This document shows, in pieces, positions 11,562-23,043 of a DNA stretch of 64,000 nucleotides (positions are counted from its first letter, which is position 1; each line of letters begins with the position of its first letter). Location: contig JAJEKV010000096.1 in NCBI GenBank assembly GCA_021234155.1, forward strand, positions 2,915,678 through 2,979,677. The letters are read 5' to 3'. Position numbers and translations under genes: made by a program. Under the pieces are notes generated by a model that worked only from the letters and a program-made list of their open reading frames with translations, searched no databases and had not been told where the DNA came from. This stretch comes from Isoetes taiwanensis. Taxonomy: Eukaryota; Streptophyta; Lycopodiopsida; Isoetales; Isoetaceae.

Positions 11562-13427
11562 TTGCATGCTTGTCTCAGTTATGGCAGCCGAATCAGTCTG
11601 TCCTGCAGGTACAAACCTTCTGTGAGTGTGATTGAGTGTTGTGGTCGTCATGTTTTTGAGGAGGTTGGCCAGGGAGGTGTCGGGCAGGGGCAGGGGCAGC
11701 TGGATGCTGAGGGGCGGCCTGCTGAGAGTAGCGCCATTGCAGAATGCAGGAGTTTGTGGGAAGGGTTTAAACTGTCAGAGGATTCTAATTTTCATGGGAG
11801 CACATTTGTGGAGCAGCCGGAGCCCCTTGTGGCAAATACAGGCAAGGGAAGCAGTTGGAGGCAGGTGCGAAGGATGCAGGTGGGGATAAGAGTTGGCAGT
11901 TTATAGAGTGTCTTCGTTTGTTTGAAGACAAGGGGCCAGGGAGACAGAATTTTGAAGGAAAGAAGCTTGTGCTACCAAAGAAGGTTGTGGCCAGGGGAGG
12001 AAGAATTAAAAGCCGAGATTGAGTTCTGGTTAGGCTAGAGATGAGCCTTCTTCTATTGACATCAGTGTAACAGTGAGTGTGGACGGTGTTGATGTATGGG
12101 AAGCCCTGTACGTTTCAGTCTGTAACTTCCTGGACAAGGAATGCATATCCGGGGTGGTGAGCCAAGAACGGGGGTCTGAGTTGGACCACCTTCACATTCA
12201 GTGCGTTCTTAGAGTTCCAGCAACCAGTCTCAGCACCCCGGCTATGGTCAATGTGAGATTGAAAAAATATCTTGGCTGGGACACTCACAAGCCAGCCGAA
12301 GGAGTGATATTATGCAAAGCGCTCAAAGATACAAAATTACTCTGCTATGAAGGCATGATTGGTTATTGCCTAAAGGATCTTGGTAAAATGCATTTTAGAT
12401 ATCATGTCAAGAATGTTAGCGCGGAGCAGATGGCCAAGGGGAAAGATCTTTATGCACTCTATGGTGCAGGTGACATCAAATCATGTGTCACTTTGGACAA
12501 TCGGAATCTCCTAGCAAGGGCATCCCATTTTGTTTCATATCATGGGAAAAGGCAGATTACTGCATCATTGGAGCAAGCCGTGACCGCAATGTTGAGGACC
12601 AATAAATTTGTTTTGAGCAGTGCATGGGTGCTGCCCATGAATTGTGCATTCATATCACAGCAGTGAGTTGAGGCAGCGTGGAGGCTGACCTTAAATCCAG
12701 GCTCTGCTTCAATTAAGGATGTCCGTTCAGTGATTTTTGGTACCCCACCTGGAGTTGTGCCCGTGGAGCGCATTGGGAAGAGGAGGAAACGGATTTGGGA
12801 TGATCTTGGGAATGATGATGACAACAGTGATGATGAGGCTGTCGTAGCAGCATTCAGGGATGAGAATGTCCCCATAGATGCCCCTGCTCCTGCCCTTTAT
12901 GATCCTTGGCCGGAGTTCATACCCGTGAATTCGGGCAATAGGACTGTTGATGTAGAGTAGGTACTGCCTCTAGGTTTCTGTCTCACATGTTAATATGTAA
13001 ATGTTGTTGTTTTGTAGGTGTGGTAATCAATGAGGTTGTTGTGGGTGGTGTTGGTGACAGTGGTCTTCCTAGGGAGATCATAAACATAGATAGCGAATCA
13101 GATGGTGAATCACCGGCAGATTTACAAAGTTGCAATGTCAATAGTGCTCCTAGGAAAGGGTTAGAGTGTTTCCATCTCCATATGGACGTGGAATTGCTGT
13201 CGAAGGAAGTGCTTAGTGGAATTAAAGATGCAAAAGATAGCCTGTGCAGTAGTCTGCAGTGCATACAGGATGCTCTTGAATGCTTAGAGATGGAGGATCT
13301 GAAGATTTCATTGAGGCAGCGACGATCTTTTCGAGGACATGTCAATCTGCTCAAAGGGATTCTTGTGCGCCATCTCAATGCATTGGATCGTATGGCAGCT
13401 AGGCATCCTGGGACTATGCAGACCTGA
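11562..13427 (+). pseudogene. HUH-type Rep endonuclease gene, degenerate (Replitron-like)
   Basis: The core open frame (12,073-12,666) carries two hallmarks of rolling-circle replication initiators. The first is an HUH metal-binding motif, HLHIQ (12,187-12,201), after ERGSELD. About 60 residues later comes GYCLKD (12,361-12,378), with the nucleophile Tyr and a YxxKD arrangement as in Rep motif III. The frame continues after one in-frame TGA (12,664) with AAWRL and an acidic tail rich in Asp/Glu (to 12,960). A further frame, 12,987-13,427, has an acidic INIDSESDGE stretch and helices, perhaps the C-terminus after a short intron or lesion. Upstream open frames (11,562-11,906) may be the N-terminal part. 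I see no helicase motif, unlike Helitron Rep-Hel. The family resembles HUH proteins of eukaryotic Replitron-type transposons; that link is from memory and needs a profile search. Stops and frameshifts make it inactive as read. Confidence 0.6.
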
Positions 13428-13681
13428 GGATCTGTGGTCGTTTTGGCATGGCTGGAGTTCTGTTGTAGTGTTGGTCTCCTCCTGGTTTCAAAGTTCTGTC
13501 TGTAAATATTGGCTTGTGAACAGACTTATTTCTTGTGGTCGCCATGCTGTCAGGGGCAGCATGATGTTTTGTTTGTGCCTATAATATAAAGGCTAAGGGA
13601 GGGTGCCCACCTACGGTTCACCAGTGGGCAAAATGGATCGTTGACGGCCCTCCAGGGATCGGATGGGAGTGAGCGATGGTT

Positions 13682-13686
13682 CATTG
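13682..13686. repeat. Left target-site duplication (CATTG) of the chromovirus
   Basis: CATTG directly precedes TGTGGC, the left end of the retrotransposon, and is repeated exactly at 31,188-31,192 after GTCACA, the right end. A 5-bp duplication is the usual product of Ty3 integrases. Confidence 0.93.
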
Positions 13687-15259
13687 TGTGGCTCACGAAT
13701 ATATCGACTTACCGGTAGGTATACATGCGGGGACTTTCCCCTCCCATGGCAACCAGCGTGCCATGGCGGGGAACCCTCCGTCTATTAGGGCCATCTATGA
13801 AATGATGCCGAAAAGAAGGACACGAAGGGTCATTCATTACGCCTTCAATGGGGCTCCCGTCGGCGGAAGCATGAATACAAGGTTAGCATACAACATAAAT
13901 CACATATAAATAACCACCACGAAGGGTGGCACATCCATCAAGTACCAGCGGCAAAGAACATGCATCTAAACTAAGAAAACACCCAAACCCGGGTTCTACC
14001 CGGCTCGGACTCGGTGAGGATCGGTGGCGGCTAGGCCTCAAGAGATCAACGAGGCCAGGAGTCTTGGCATGGCGTTAGCTGGCATAGAACATTGGCTAGG
14101 GTTGTCGCTCCATCCGCCCCTCTGTGCACACTGCGGAGGGTCGATTCACATATATGGCTTCGCTATAGCCTTAGGAAGCCCTTGCGGACTTAGGGTATCA
14201 CCCTTTGAGCCTACTCGGGTTCATGACACCTGGTCCGATGAGGCGAGGTCGGGGAAGCGTCCCCTTCGGGGATCACGGTGGTTCCATGGGTGAGCTAGAG
14301 AATCGTGCGCGCTCGGCTGACCCCGCATCCGTACCCAACTTACTCACCCTAATTCTACTCAAAGTGCATGGTGCCCCATACGGGTCACACCACTACACCC
14401 AGGGAGTGTCAGACCCATACCCGGCCCTCTACGTGACCGGCTATCAGGCCTAGCCCAGTGTAGGAGTCTCAGGAGCCTTTTATGCTCGTGCAAGACCCCA
14501 CCCCCACTTCACCACTGTGTCCCTTGTCTAGTGCTAAGCCAGACCATAACGTCTATGACCCGGTGGGCTCTTGTGCACAGGCCGAAACTAGTAGGGTGTT
14601 AAAGGACTACTAGGAGCATTCTATACTCAAGCTCAGAGGCCTCTACCCCCCTTTTAACCCCTGTTTACTGGAAACTACTGAACTAACTCATATAGAGACA
14701 TCGACCCTTCCATAGCAGAGCATCATTCATAATTGAAAAGTATTCCTAGTTACCAAAGAAGGGTTAATCTCAACCAAACTAGTCAGAAAAGAACACCAAA
14801 GTATTATTCTACAATTTGCAAGTTAAACTACCACTGACCAGTGTTTCGGCTGGAGCCGTTGTCAAGGGGTGCTTCCATAGTGCTGTACTGGGGTGGCAGC
14901 AACAGGTAGAGGGTGTCTGGCGATTGGGGGATGTTCAGCAACTGTTCCTTGAGCGTTTAGCTGCTCCTTGGTGCTGGCTGGGTCGAAGTTGGGGGTAGGA
15001 TGGGGGTGGCGCTTCCTTTGGTGGCTCAGTTTAGCAACCCCCATGCTGACCACTCAGGTTATGCCAAGTGGCGCCTTCCCACCATTAGGTGACTTCATAG
15101 CAAGTATTTAGATAATTATCCTTTATAATTAATTTAACTTAGCTAATTAAATCCCTTGTGGCCAACCCCCTAGGTTAGCATACCCCAAGTGGCGTATCTA
15201 TACTGGGTGACGTGTCAATATATTTATACGTACACCGTATAAATACTTGGAACGTCACA
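13687..15259 (-). repeat. 3' LTR (1,573 bp)
   Basis: Left copy of the LTR, bounded by TGTGGC at 13,687 and GTCACA at 15,259. It aligns end to end with the right copy once the Helitron is removed. It is the uninterrupted copy and shows the empty Helitron site (caagta then tttagata) at 15,106/15,107. Open frames inside it are not conserved between the copies and are not genes. Confidence 0.95.
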
Positions 15260-15272
15260 TTCTCCCCTCCTT
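15260..15272 (-). other. Polypurine tract
   Basis: The minus strand reads AAGGAGGGGAGAA immediately before the TGTGAC start of the 3' LTR. This is the expected plus-strand primer for reverse transcription. Confidence 0.85.
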
Positions 15273-15895
15273 AGAATTAATGCTGTCCTCAGCATTGGGG
15301 TTAGTTACGAATATAGGAAAAAAAACATTATGAAGGAAGGTAATTCCTTATTTTTCCAAAAGTAATATATAGATTCAAAACTTTAAAGTTTGAAAAACAG
15401 TTCAAGCACCGTGGTGCATTTCAGATGATTATCGTAATCAAAAAGTTTAAGGACACAAGTCCAATACCAACATCAGTGGAACAACAAACAAAAGACGTAG
15501 ACAAAATAAAACTGAAGAGTTCGGGTCATCTGCAACCCTAATTGTGGTTGAAGGGACCACCCCCTTATAATAATTAAAAAAAAATCCTATTTATCAGGAA
15601 AGCTATCATGTCTATGGTTTGCAGTTCATTGCAGCATAAGGAATGGTCAAGTTCCCATTGTAGCCGAAAGGAACGCGGCCTATTAACTATATGCTCTGCA
15701 AACAAGTTGTGGTCAGGTCAACAGTGACAGTACACCACGTCCTAGAGAACACAAGGTGATCTCATCATCGGTAACTTGTTATTATTTACGATGCATCTAC
15801 CCCTCTAAAGGCGCTGCCGGCGGCGAAGACGCTACAAGCTTTAGCACGATCTCATTCGCGGGGTTGATAGCATCGTTAATGTCTTGACCTTGTTA
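15273..15895. other. Chromovirus 3' untranslated segment
   Basis: Between the polypurine tract and the chromodomain there is AT-rich DNA without a supported frame on either strand. It is probably the 3' non-coding part of the element. Confidence 0.55.
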
Positions 15896-16175
15896 ATTGA
15901 CCTTGGCGCATGAAGTCGGATAATGCTTGTCAAGGTCTATCTTCATCACCCACGTAGCATCCTCAACTGGTAAGTGTTTCCACTTAACCAAGTATTGCAA
16001 CATTTGAGTCCTTCTGGTTTATTTATAAGCTCGATCAAGAAGAGCTTCAGGCACTATTATGAGTTGCTCTTCCGTCATTTCTAGGAGGGTTGGGGTGTCC
16101 AAAACCTCCTCTGGATCAGGGGTGTGTTGTTTCAGAAGACTCACGTGGAAGACCTTGTGGATCTTCAAGCGGGCG
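15896..16175 (-). pseudogene. Chromodomain region at the pol C-terminus (broken)
   Basis: On the minus strand the frame gives HVSLLK just upstream, then a Pro/Glu-rich linker, then YLVKWKHLPVEDATW. This matches the chromodomain core (YLVKWKGxxxxxxTWE) found after integrase in Ty3 chromoviruses, where it guides insertion to heterochromatin. A TAA codon near 16,020-16,030 interrupts the linker just before the domain. Confidence 0.75.
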
Positions 16176-16299
16176 GCAATTCTAAGCGATATGCACCGCT
16201 CTCCACAGCGCTCAATAATCTTGAAGGGTCCAGCCCATGCGGGGCCAACTTTTTGCGATTGCCAATCTTAAGCAGGCTTGCTTCACTTTAATCTTAAGC

Positions 16300-17243
16300 C
16301 AAACTGATTCACCCCCTGAAAAGCGGCGTGGGGTTACGTGCTTATCGGCTACACTCTTACGGCGGCTGCGTCGCGACTAATAAGTAACCCACGAACTTCT
16401 TCGACCGAGCTTGCATCTCGGGAGGAGTTTTTGAAACCTCCACCTTAGAAGCGGGGTTATGCCAAATTAATGCGGGTAAGACATTGGTAACCATAGTTTA
16501 TCAAGACATTACGGAAGACTCTGTTTCATCTTTGTTATAGGCAAACTTCGACCCGGATAAATATAGTCGACCCATTGTGATTGCTTACCCCACACATAAC
16601 TTCTTAGCATATCCTCTATAATGCGATTGGTACGTTCTGTTTGACCATCTGTTTGAGGATGATATGCTGTACTCATAGCAAGCTTGGTCTGAATGGTAGC
16701 AAAGACATCTTTCCAGAATGCACTTACGAATTTGGGATCCCTATCAGGCACAATTACTCGTGGCATTAAGGTGTAATCTGAAGATCTCCTTGGCAAATAA
16801 GCGGAAGGCGATATCAAATTTTGTATCAGGTAGTGCGACATGGCAAGAAATGAGCCATTTTCGACAATTTGTAGACCACAACCATCAAGGCATCATATCC
16901 CCGGAGAGTTCTTGGAAGGCCCACAATGAAATCCATGGTTATCACTTCCCATTTGGCGTTGGGCACATCTAGAGGTTGTAACTCACAGGATCCTTAAGCG
17001 ATTCAGCCTTAGTTTCTTTGGCATACGACCAACGCCTAATGTATCGGCAATATCCTTCTTCATAGAAGGCCAGAAATAGCTGGGCGAATCTTAAAGTAGG
17101 TTTCATAAACCCGCATGTCCAGCTATAGGGCTGTTGTGGGTGTCGTGGAGGATTAGCTTACGCACTCAGGGTCTGGTACACACAACTTATCCTTGTGATA
17201 TAATAAGTTGCCCTCTTTCTTATCATACGAAAGGCGGCGCTCC
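16300..17243 (-). pseudogene. Ty3 integrase, frameshifted
   Basis: Recognisable integrase pieces lie in different frames of the minus strand. The zinc-binding part shows HDTHNSPIAGHAG near 17,110-17,150. The catalytic core shows VIVPDRDPKFVSAFW and then YHPQTDGQTERTNRIIEDMLRS (16,600-16,770), which includes the second Asp and the Glu of the DDE triad. Frame changes and stops separate them, so no full integrase is encoded. Integrase normally inserts the cDNA into the genome. Confidence 0.82.
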
Positions 17244-18476
17244 CTATCGTCTGCGAGCTTCCTTAGCCAAACTATCCCAAATGTCACGGAACTCCGGATC
17301 GGTGGCCAAGGTCTGCTCTATCTGTTTCCCAAACTCACTGGTGAGTGTAGAAATGGCATTACAATGGGTTCGGGTCACTGAGGGATGGCGTGACAATGCG
17401 GCCGCAACCACATTGTGCTTGCCAGGCCTATACATAATCTCAAAATCATATTCCTCCAGAAATTCCATCCATCTTCTCTGACGGAGGTTGAGATTCGGCT
17501 GGGTGGATAAATAACGGAGACTTTGGTGATCTGTATCCAACTGGAATCTTCTACCAAGAAGGTAGTGTCTCCATATTCGCAGGGCACGGACAACTGCTAA
17601 CAATTCCTGATCATGGGTAGGATATCGCTGCTCTATTTCGTTCATTTTCTTTGAGTCATAGGCAATAACTCTCCCCTCCTGCATGAGGACTCCACCGGTG
17701 GCAATTTTACTGGCATCCGTCGCCACTAGCTTGTCCTGCTCAGGATCGGGCAATGTAAGAACCGGTGCTGATGTTAAGGCATCCTTAAGCTGCTGGAAAC
17801 TCCCCTGAACTTTTGTCTTCCAATGCTCCATCCAATCCTTCACCTTTTCATGTTTTGTGAGATTTGTAAGAGGGGCTGCAATCTTTGCAAAATCCTTTAC
17901 AAATTTTCGATAATATCCTGCTAATCCCAAGAAACTCCGGACTTCGGAAACACTCCCTGGAATAGGCCATTCTCTTACGGCCTGTATCTTTGCTGGGTCT
18001 GTAGCAATTCCCTCTGCCGAAATCACATGGCCCAAGTAATCGACCTTCGGAGTGGCAAACTTGCACTTAGAGAACTTGGCATAGAGCTGATGACGCCTTA
18101 GCTTTTGTAGGGCTAATCTAAGATGTTTCCCATGCTCCTCCAGGGTCTTACTATAGATGAGAATGTCGTCAAAGAAAATAACAACAAAGTCATCCAAGTA
18201 TTGTCGAAAGACATCATTCATTAGTCGCATGTATGTTGCTGGGGCATTAGTTAATCCAAAAGGCATAACTGTAAATTCATAATGCCCATACCTAGTGAGA
18301 AAAGCGGATTTATGGATGTACTCCTCTTTAATCCTTATCTGATGGTATCCGGAGCGTAGATCAATCTTTGAGAAATACTTAGCCCCTTGCAATTGATCCA
18401 TTAGGTCATCTGCTCTAGGCAAAGCATAGCGATTCTTGATGGTATGCTTGTTGAGTTGCCGATAGTCAATACACAT
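17244..18476 (-). CDS. Ty3 reverse transcriptase and RNase H (open pol segment)
   Basis: A 410-codon open segment that copies the element RNA into cDNA. Residues 1-110 hold the RT palm: [19 protein letters not shown] with catalytic Asp39, [10 protein letters not shown] and FFDDILIYS with the Asp pair at 103-104 (the usual form is YVDD or FVDD). The connection domain ([18 protein letters not shown]) follows. RNase H begins at about residue 250 with TDAS (Asp254), then DQELLAVV (Glu291) and DTDHQSL. The last catalytic Asp, in the usual ADALSR motif, is Ala here (AAALSR, near residue 359), so RNase H may be impaired. The pol frame extends upstream of 18,476; this Met is internal, not a true start. 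Integrase follows but is frameshifted. Confidence 0.95.
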   Translation of the reverse strand: MCIDYRQLNKHTIKNRYALPRADDLMDQLQGAKYFSKIDLRSGYHQIRIKEEYIHKSAFLTRYGHYEFTVMPFGLTNAPATYMRLMNDVFRQYLDDFVVIFFDDILIYSKTLEEHGKHLRLALQKLRRHQLYAKFSKCKFATPKVDYLGHVISAEGIATDPAKIQAVREWPIPGSVSEVRSFLGLAGYYRKFVKDFAKIAAPLTNLTKHEKVKDWMEHWKTKVQGSFQQLKDALTSAPVLTLPDPEQDKLVATDASKIATGGVLMQEGRVIAYDSKKMNEIEQRYPTHDQELLAVVRALRIWRHYLLGRRFQLDTDHQSLRYLSTQPNLNLRQRRWMEFLEEYDFEIMYRPGKHNVVAAALSRHPSVTRTHCNAISTLTSEFGKQIEQTLATDPEFRDIWDSLAKEARRR

Positions 18477-18579
18477 CCTCAGCGAGCCGTCCTTTTTCTT
18501 AACGAAGAGGATAGGAGCGCCAAAAGGCGAAACACTAGGTCGGATGAACCCTAGGTTTATTAACTCCTGAACTTGCTTC

Positions 18580-19260
18580 TTAAGTTACGCCCAGTGCGGA
18601 GGACTCATGCGATGCGGGGCCTTCTTTGGTAGGCTTGGTACCCGGCTCTAAAGCTATTTCACATTCCACCCCTCTAAAAGGAGGGAGTTTCTGAATCTCA
18701 TCTGGGAAAAGGTCACCAAATTCCCGGAGAAGATGAGCAATCCCCTCTGGCAAGGTATCGATTACTTGCTTCTTTTTAGCATCTGACTCTATGGAAGCAA
18801 GGCTAATGATGCAAAGGAGATTTTCCTTGCGTATAGCCTTATCTAACTGCCTGATGGAGATAGACTGCATGAGAGGGTTGAACGGTTCACCTTTGATAGT
18901 CACGCGGGCTCCATTAGCTGCGTTGAAGGTAACTTCCCTCTTTTCATGATCTATGTTGGCTTTGCGGATGCCAAGAATTCCATACCAACAATGAGGTCGT
19001 ATTTGCCAATATCCATCAACTTCGGCACCCAAAGCAAGCTGGTGCGCTGGCAAGCTGCATCTTAAGGTTGATCACGGCGGCCATGAGTATGCTGACCTTA
19101 CCAGCGGCTAGAGTGGCGGGTCTTGGTCGGGACCTTAATGTTTCAAATTTGTAAGACTGGGCCATCCTAGGAGAAGCAAAATTATGTGTACTTCAGTATC
19201 CATAAAATTATGAAAGGCTTCTTGTCTACTTGACCTATGGTGGAAATGACATGACGGTGA
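18580..19260 (-). pseudogene. Ty3 aspartic protease remnant and protease-RT linker
   Basis: The minus strand shows YDLIVGMEFLAS near 18,960-19,010, the conserved C-terminal protease motif of Ty3 elements. It is followed in the 18,580-19,053 frame by FGDLFPDEIQKLPPFRG..CEIALEPGTKPT, the usual lead-in to RT. The active-site DTG/DSG triad was not found in a clean frame upstream. A frame change separates the protease motif from the linker. Confidence 0.7.
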
Positions 19261-19349
19261 CTTTCCGCATTACCCGGTTTCTATTAGCTGCAAGGATATG
19301 AGGCCTTACCGTGAATGTACTTTCGGGGAGCCTCCTCTTGATAGGTAAA

Positions 19350-20602
19350 GGTGGACTCTAAATCGTCCCAATCGAGGTCCCGGCGTGATCTGTGTAACAT
19401 AAGGACAATTGTGCATAAAGTGCCACGGCGCATACACCTGTAGCATGCCTTATCCGTGGGCTGTTTCGGGCCTCCTTAGGAATAGGCGTAAGAGGTTCAG
19501 GTACTTCCTTACCGACATTGCTCTGTTTTATCCGTAGTGGTGAAGGTAACTTTTCTTTCTGGGTGGCCATAGGAATTCTGTTGAGAGGGGCCGGACTTGG
19601 CGATGCGGTGTGGGCTGACCATGGCTTGCGAATAAGGGCGGGCGGCCGATCTTGGTTTCTTGGTGTGTCCTCCTCGAGGGCTCAATGCTTTAGCCTCGCC
19701 TACGCCAGCGATTTCGGGTCTATGGCCTTAACCATTCGTTTGATTGATGGGGCCAATCCTTCAATATAGCCTTCCACTTTGCCCTCTTTTCATTCATACA
19801 CAGTACATACGGTCTCAAAGCGCATAAACTCATCCGTGTAAGCTTTGAACAGGCATACCCATACGCTCTAACCTATAAAGGTGCGAATTTTTGGCATTTG
19901 TCGCACGAGACACATAATGCGACTTGAATGCTTTGGCAAACTTTCGAAGTTACATCTGCTCTGTCTAGATGCTTGGCCCGGCATGGGCATAGCCCTTCCA
20001 CCAAATACGGGCAGCCCCACAGCAAGGTTGGTGGTGGCAACCTTTCTGTATCCTTCTCGGAGTCATGCCATAGGACTTCCCAAACTCTTTCATTTCGTCC
20101 GGCCGGAACTCGCATTGGTCAGCCTCTAGATTTCTCATCAAAGCTGGGCGTTTCCTATTTTTCCATATACTAGTTATGGTTGTATCAACCGTCTTCACGG
20201 TATTCCTTATCTGGGCTTTGCATGGTCACCGGTGATCACCGATGAACCGAAGACACCGAAGTGGTTGGCGTGAGGAAGTGGCACTATCATAGAGGAACCG
20301 GTGGCGCTTAGCATGAGGCCTCCTCGGTGCGGTCGGGGCTCGCTCGAGGGGAGATGGGCTGTTGTCTGCGGTGGACTCGGTGGTAGCGAAGGTAACTCCG
20401 GTCTGTCTTCCTGGGTTTGCTGCGATGGGTTGGCATGCAACACATAGGCCTGTAACTCGCCTAGCTGCCTTTTCATTAACATCAATTCCTGTTCGGGTGT
20501 TAGTCTATTGGCATTTGAAGGCGTCTGCCAGGCAGCATTGCGGCCGCCATCTATACCGAGTATAAAAATTGTAAGCAGAATTGTAGTAACATAAAATCTC
20601 AT
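19350..20602 (-). pseudogene. Ty3 gag with zinc knuckle (frame-broken)
   Basis: The start segment (20,602-20,207) has a helical LTPEQELMLMKRQLGELQ stretch and then a Pro-rich linker. Later pieces in other frames include KVEGYIEGLAPSIKRM near 19,740-19,790, which matches the end of the retrotransposon gag capsid domain. CYRCM near 19,440 is the start of a CCHC zinc knuckle, with the rest one frame away. Gag forms the particle that packages element RNA. At least three frame breaks are present. Confidence 0.7.
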
Positions 20603-20799
20603 TAGGATATCATTTCCGATAGTGACAAGAAATATTTATTACAGGTAAGAGAAATTGTCATGCCATTTTATTTAAGCTGAGTACAAAACAAGTTGATAGC
20701 CACACAAGCTGATACAAAAACAAACATTATACACTGGAAATTCCAAAGTTCCACTCGCACACATCATAACAAAAAGAGACATAACTGGAGAGACTCGGC

Positions 20800-21270
20800 C
20801 TAGGGGTTCGCAAAGGGATAGAGTATCGAGTAGCGAACACTCTCACGCACAGCCCTAACGAGCTTGTAGCATGCCCAGGCTTGGACAATGACTGGTTGAT
20901 ATTCCCACGTTGGGCTAATAATAAGGAGATTGAAAAGCCTCCTCAAAGCATAGAAGAGTTGCCACAGGTGGTCGTTAGCGTCCTCGAAGGCTTCGTGCCT
21001 GGTCATGCTCCAGTAGTCCCATGTACGGCACAGAGTTTTCTTCAGGTCCGCAAAAGCTCTGTCCCTGAGGATATTAACTATCTCCATCCCTTTGGCTGGA
21101 TCATAGGGTTCTCCTGGTGGCAGGGGTTCCATCTCATAACCTTCATCCCATTCTGGATATTCTCCATATCTTTGGCCATAGTCCTGTTCGGGCGGCCCTG
21201 GATCCTCCCTCCTGATCAGGTCTGTAATCCTCTCTTCATATTCCAGAAGTGTCTCTTCTGCAAGACAATG
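20800..21270 (-). CDS. Unrecognised ORF C in the chromovirus, upstream of gag
   Basis: A sense-strand frame that ends at 20,800 with SILYPFANP-stop. It is open back to about 21,270, where TTGTCTTGCAG looks like a splice acceptor. The visible 150 or so residues start acidic (LLEYEERITDLIRRED), pass a Pro/Gly/Glu/Tyr linker and end in a helical, Trp/Leu-rich domain (WQLFYALRRLFNLLI; VRAVRESVRYSILY). I recognise no family. It lies between ORF B and gag and is outside the standard Ty3 gene set. It may be expressed by splicing from the 5' leader, which is inference. Confidence 0.45.
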   Translation of the reverse strand, partial: HCLAEETLLEYEERITDLIRREDPGPPEQDYGQRYGEYPEWDEGYEMEPLPPGEPYDPAKGMEIVNILRDRAFADLKKTLCRTWDYWSMTRHEAFEDANDHLWQLFYALRRLFNLLIISPTWEYQPVIVQAWACYKLVRAVRESVRYSILYPFANP

Positions 21271-21482
21271 GCAATGAATATGGAGTATTGCATAATCTTA
21301 TTTTACTCTAACTCCAATAATTAGAAGAACACATCATGGAAAAGAAATAAAAGTTGTATTCCTCGATACCGTAATCACAGTCGATCAAAAAAAGGGGTAT
21401 ATCATATTATAAAATGGCTAAAGAATTTGCCAAACCAAAATTTTACAATCATACGCAATACAAAAATGCGTAGTACAATTAT

Positions 21483-22475
21483 TTACGAACTAGGTCCTCG
21501 CTCTTCATTTGTAGACCTAGGAGGTGGTGGCGGCGGTCGGCGTCGTAGCAGAGTCACCCCTGGGTCTACGGTAGCAGCTGCAATGGATGCAACCTCTGGC
21601 GGATAGGCAACAGCCAATGGGGCTGCTGTAAGGAGCTTCATGCTCATCCAGGGTGCAATATCTTGGCCCAAGGCCGTCAAGGCAAGGTCCCGTCGTACGA
21701 GTACATATGTAAACGTACGATAAGGAAGCTTCTTGTGCCCGGCCAATGTGGAAAGAGCACGGAGGGTCCACCATCCGGTGGAAGCTCAATAGGAGCGAAG
21801 TCGATGAAATCATCCATGCAATACTCCGCTAGCTCATAGAGCACATGGTCCTTGCACCGGTGTCTATATCCGGCCACCATGTGATAAGTCCAGATAATAT
21901 CATCCAGGAGAAGGTATTCTTGCCCCTGGTGATAAATAACTGGAAGGGCATCTAGCCACGGCAGTGCGGCTTGCTCCCAAGCGGTGGCATCTCCTCGCTT
22001 GGCGCTTCCACGGGCAAAAGTAAGCCCATCTGGATATGCTCATCTTCTCCCTCCTCGGAAGATTCAGGGAGTTTGCCTTTCTCCGCAGGTAGAGTCTCAT
22101 CCTCAACGTATTGATCCATGAGGATGGCTAAAGCAAAGGCAACTTCAAGATGTTGTTTCCCCCGATCTTTTGCACAGCGGGCAAGTGTTTGCCCATCGAG
22201 CTTTCCTTGAGCACATCATATGCATGGGTGTAAGCCCCTAACATCTCGGACCATCTCATTTCGAGATACAATTGGGGAGGATCCCCAAGAGGGATACACA
22301 AAGGGAGCATCTCCTCCATGTAAAAGTCCAAGAATCTGGCATAATCTGGGTGCCGCTGCATATTGGTGATGAGGTCTAGGCGCTGGCATAGCAAGGGCCG
22401 CAATAGGTCGAAAGGGACTTGCGGATCCCAATGTTCTCCGTCTTGATACCAAATGAGAAGGTCAGCGGCTGCCAT
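21483..22475 (-). pseudogene. Unrecognised ORF B in the chromovirus, frame-broken
   Basis: An ATG at 22,475 opens MAAADLLIWYQDGEHW and continues 116 codons to a stop at 22,128. Coding-like text carries on in other frames: an acidic stretch near 22,050, YLLLDDIIWTYHMVAGYRHRCKDHVLYELAEYCMDDF near 21,800-21,890 in two runs, and a Pro-rich tail ending RSTNEERGPSS at 21,483. Ignoring breaks, it spans roughly 330 codons with many Trp, Tyr and Asp residues. No known domain is recognised. It is in the same orientation as gag-pol. Confidence 0.4.
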
Positions 22476-23043
22476 GGCGCTAGAAGGGAGGAGGAAGCAA
22501 GAAAAGCAGAGAGAACAATTGGAATGCAATGAAAACCCTTTTAAACCCCCCTTTTTTTTTAAATTATCTTTGGCGTCGGCAATTTTTAAGTATTTAAAAT
22601 AAAACAAAAGGTTCTTAATACAACTTCGACTAGAACAAAAAGAGTTTTTATTAATTAACAAAAAATATTTACAATGGAAAACCACGGTAACACAATGCTA
22701 AGATGGCTCCCCAGAATCCTGTGAGGCCGAGGGCTAAATCCTTTGGCATAATGGTGACTCTCTTTGCGTGAATGGCGCAAAGGTTAAGCGTCACCAAAAA
22801 GTGCCACCAAATAGACTGACCTCTTGGGGCGCCAAAATAGCAAAAGGTGCAGGCGGAGGTGGGTCTTGAACTTATGGGCAATCTCAGGACCAACCTCTAG
22901 AAGAGGAGCTTCCGTATCAGAAGTTGGGTTGACTTACGAAACTTGCGGATCTCATAAAGGCCGCGATACCCGGGTCTAAATCGGTGAGAGGCTTCCTTTG
23001 TGGAGGCGGGGTTTGTGGCGACCCCCTGAGCGCGAGCACCGTC

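Noticed and set aside
12073-12666. HUH gene as the transposase of the Helitron at 26-31 kb
   Set aside because: It lies outside that element, has no helicase domain and shows a single YxxKD motif rather than the Helitron Rep two-Tyr arrangement.
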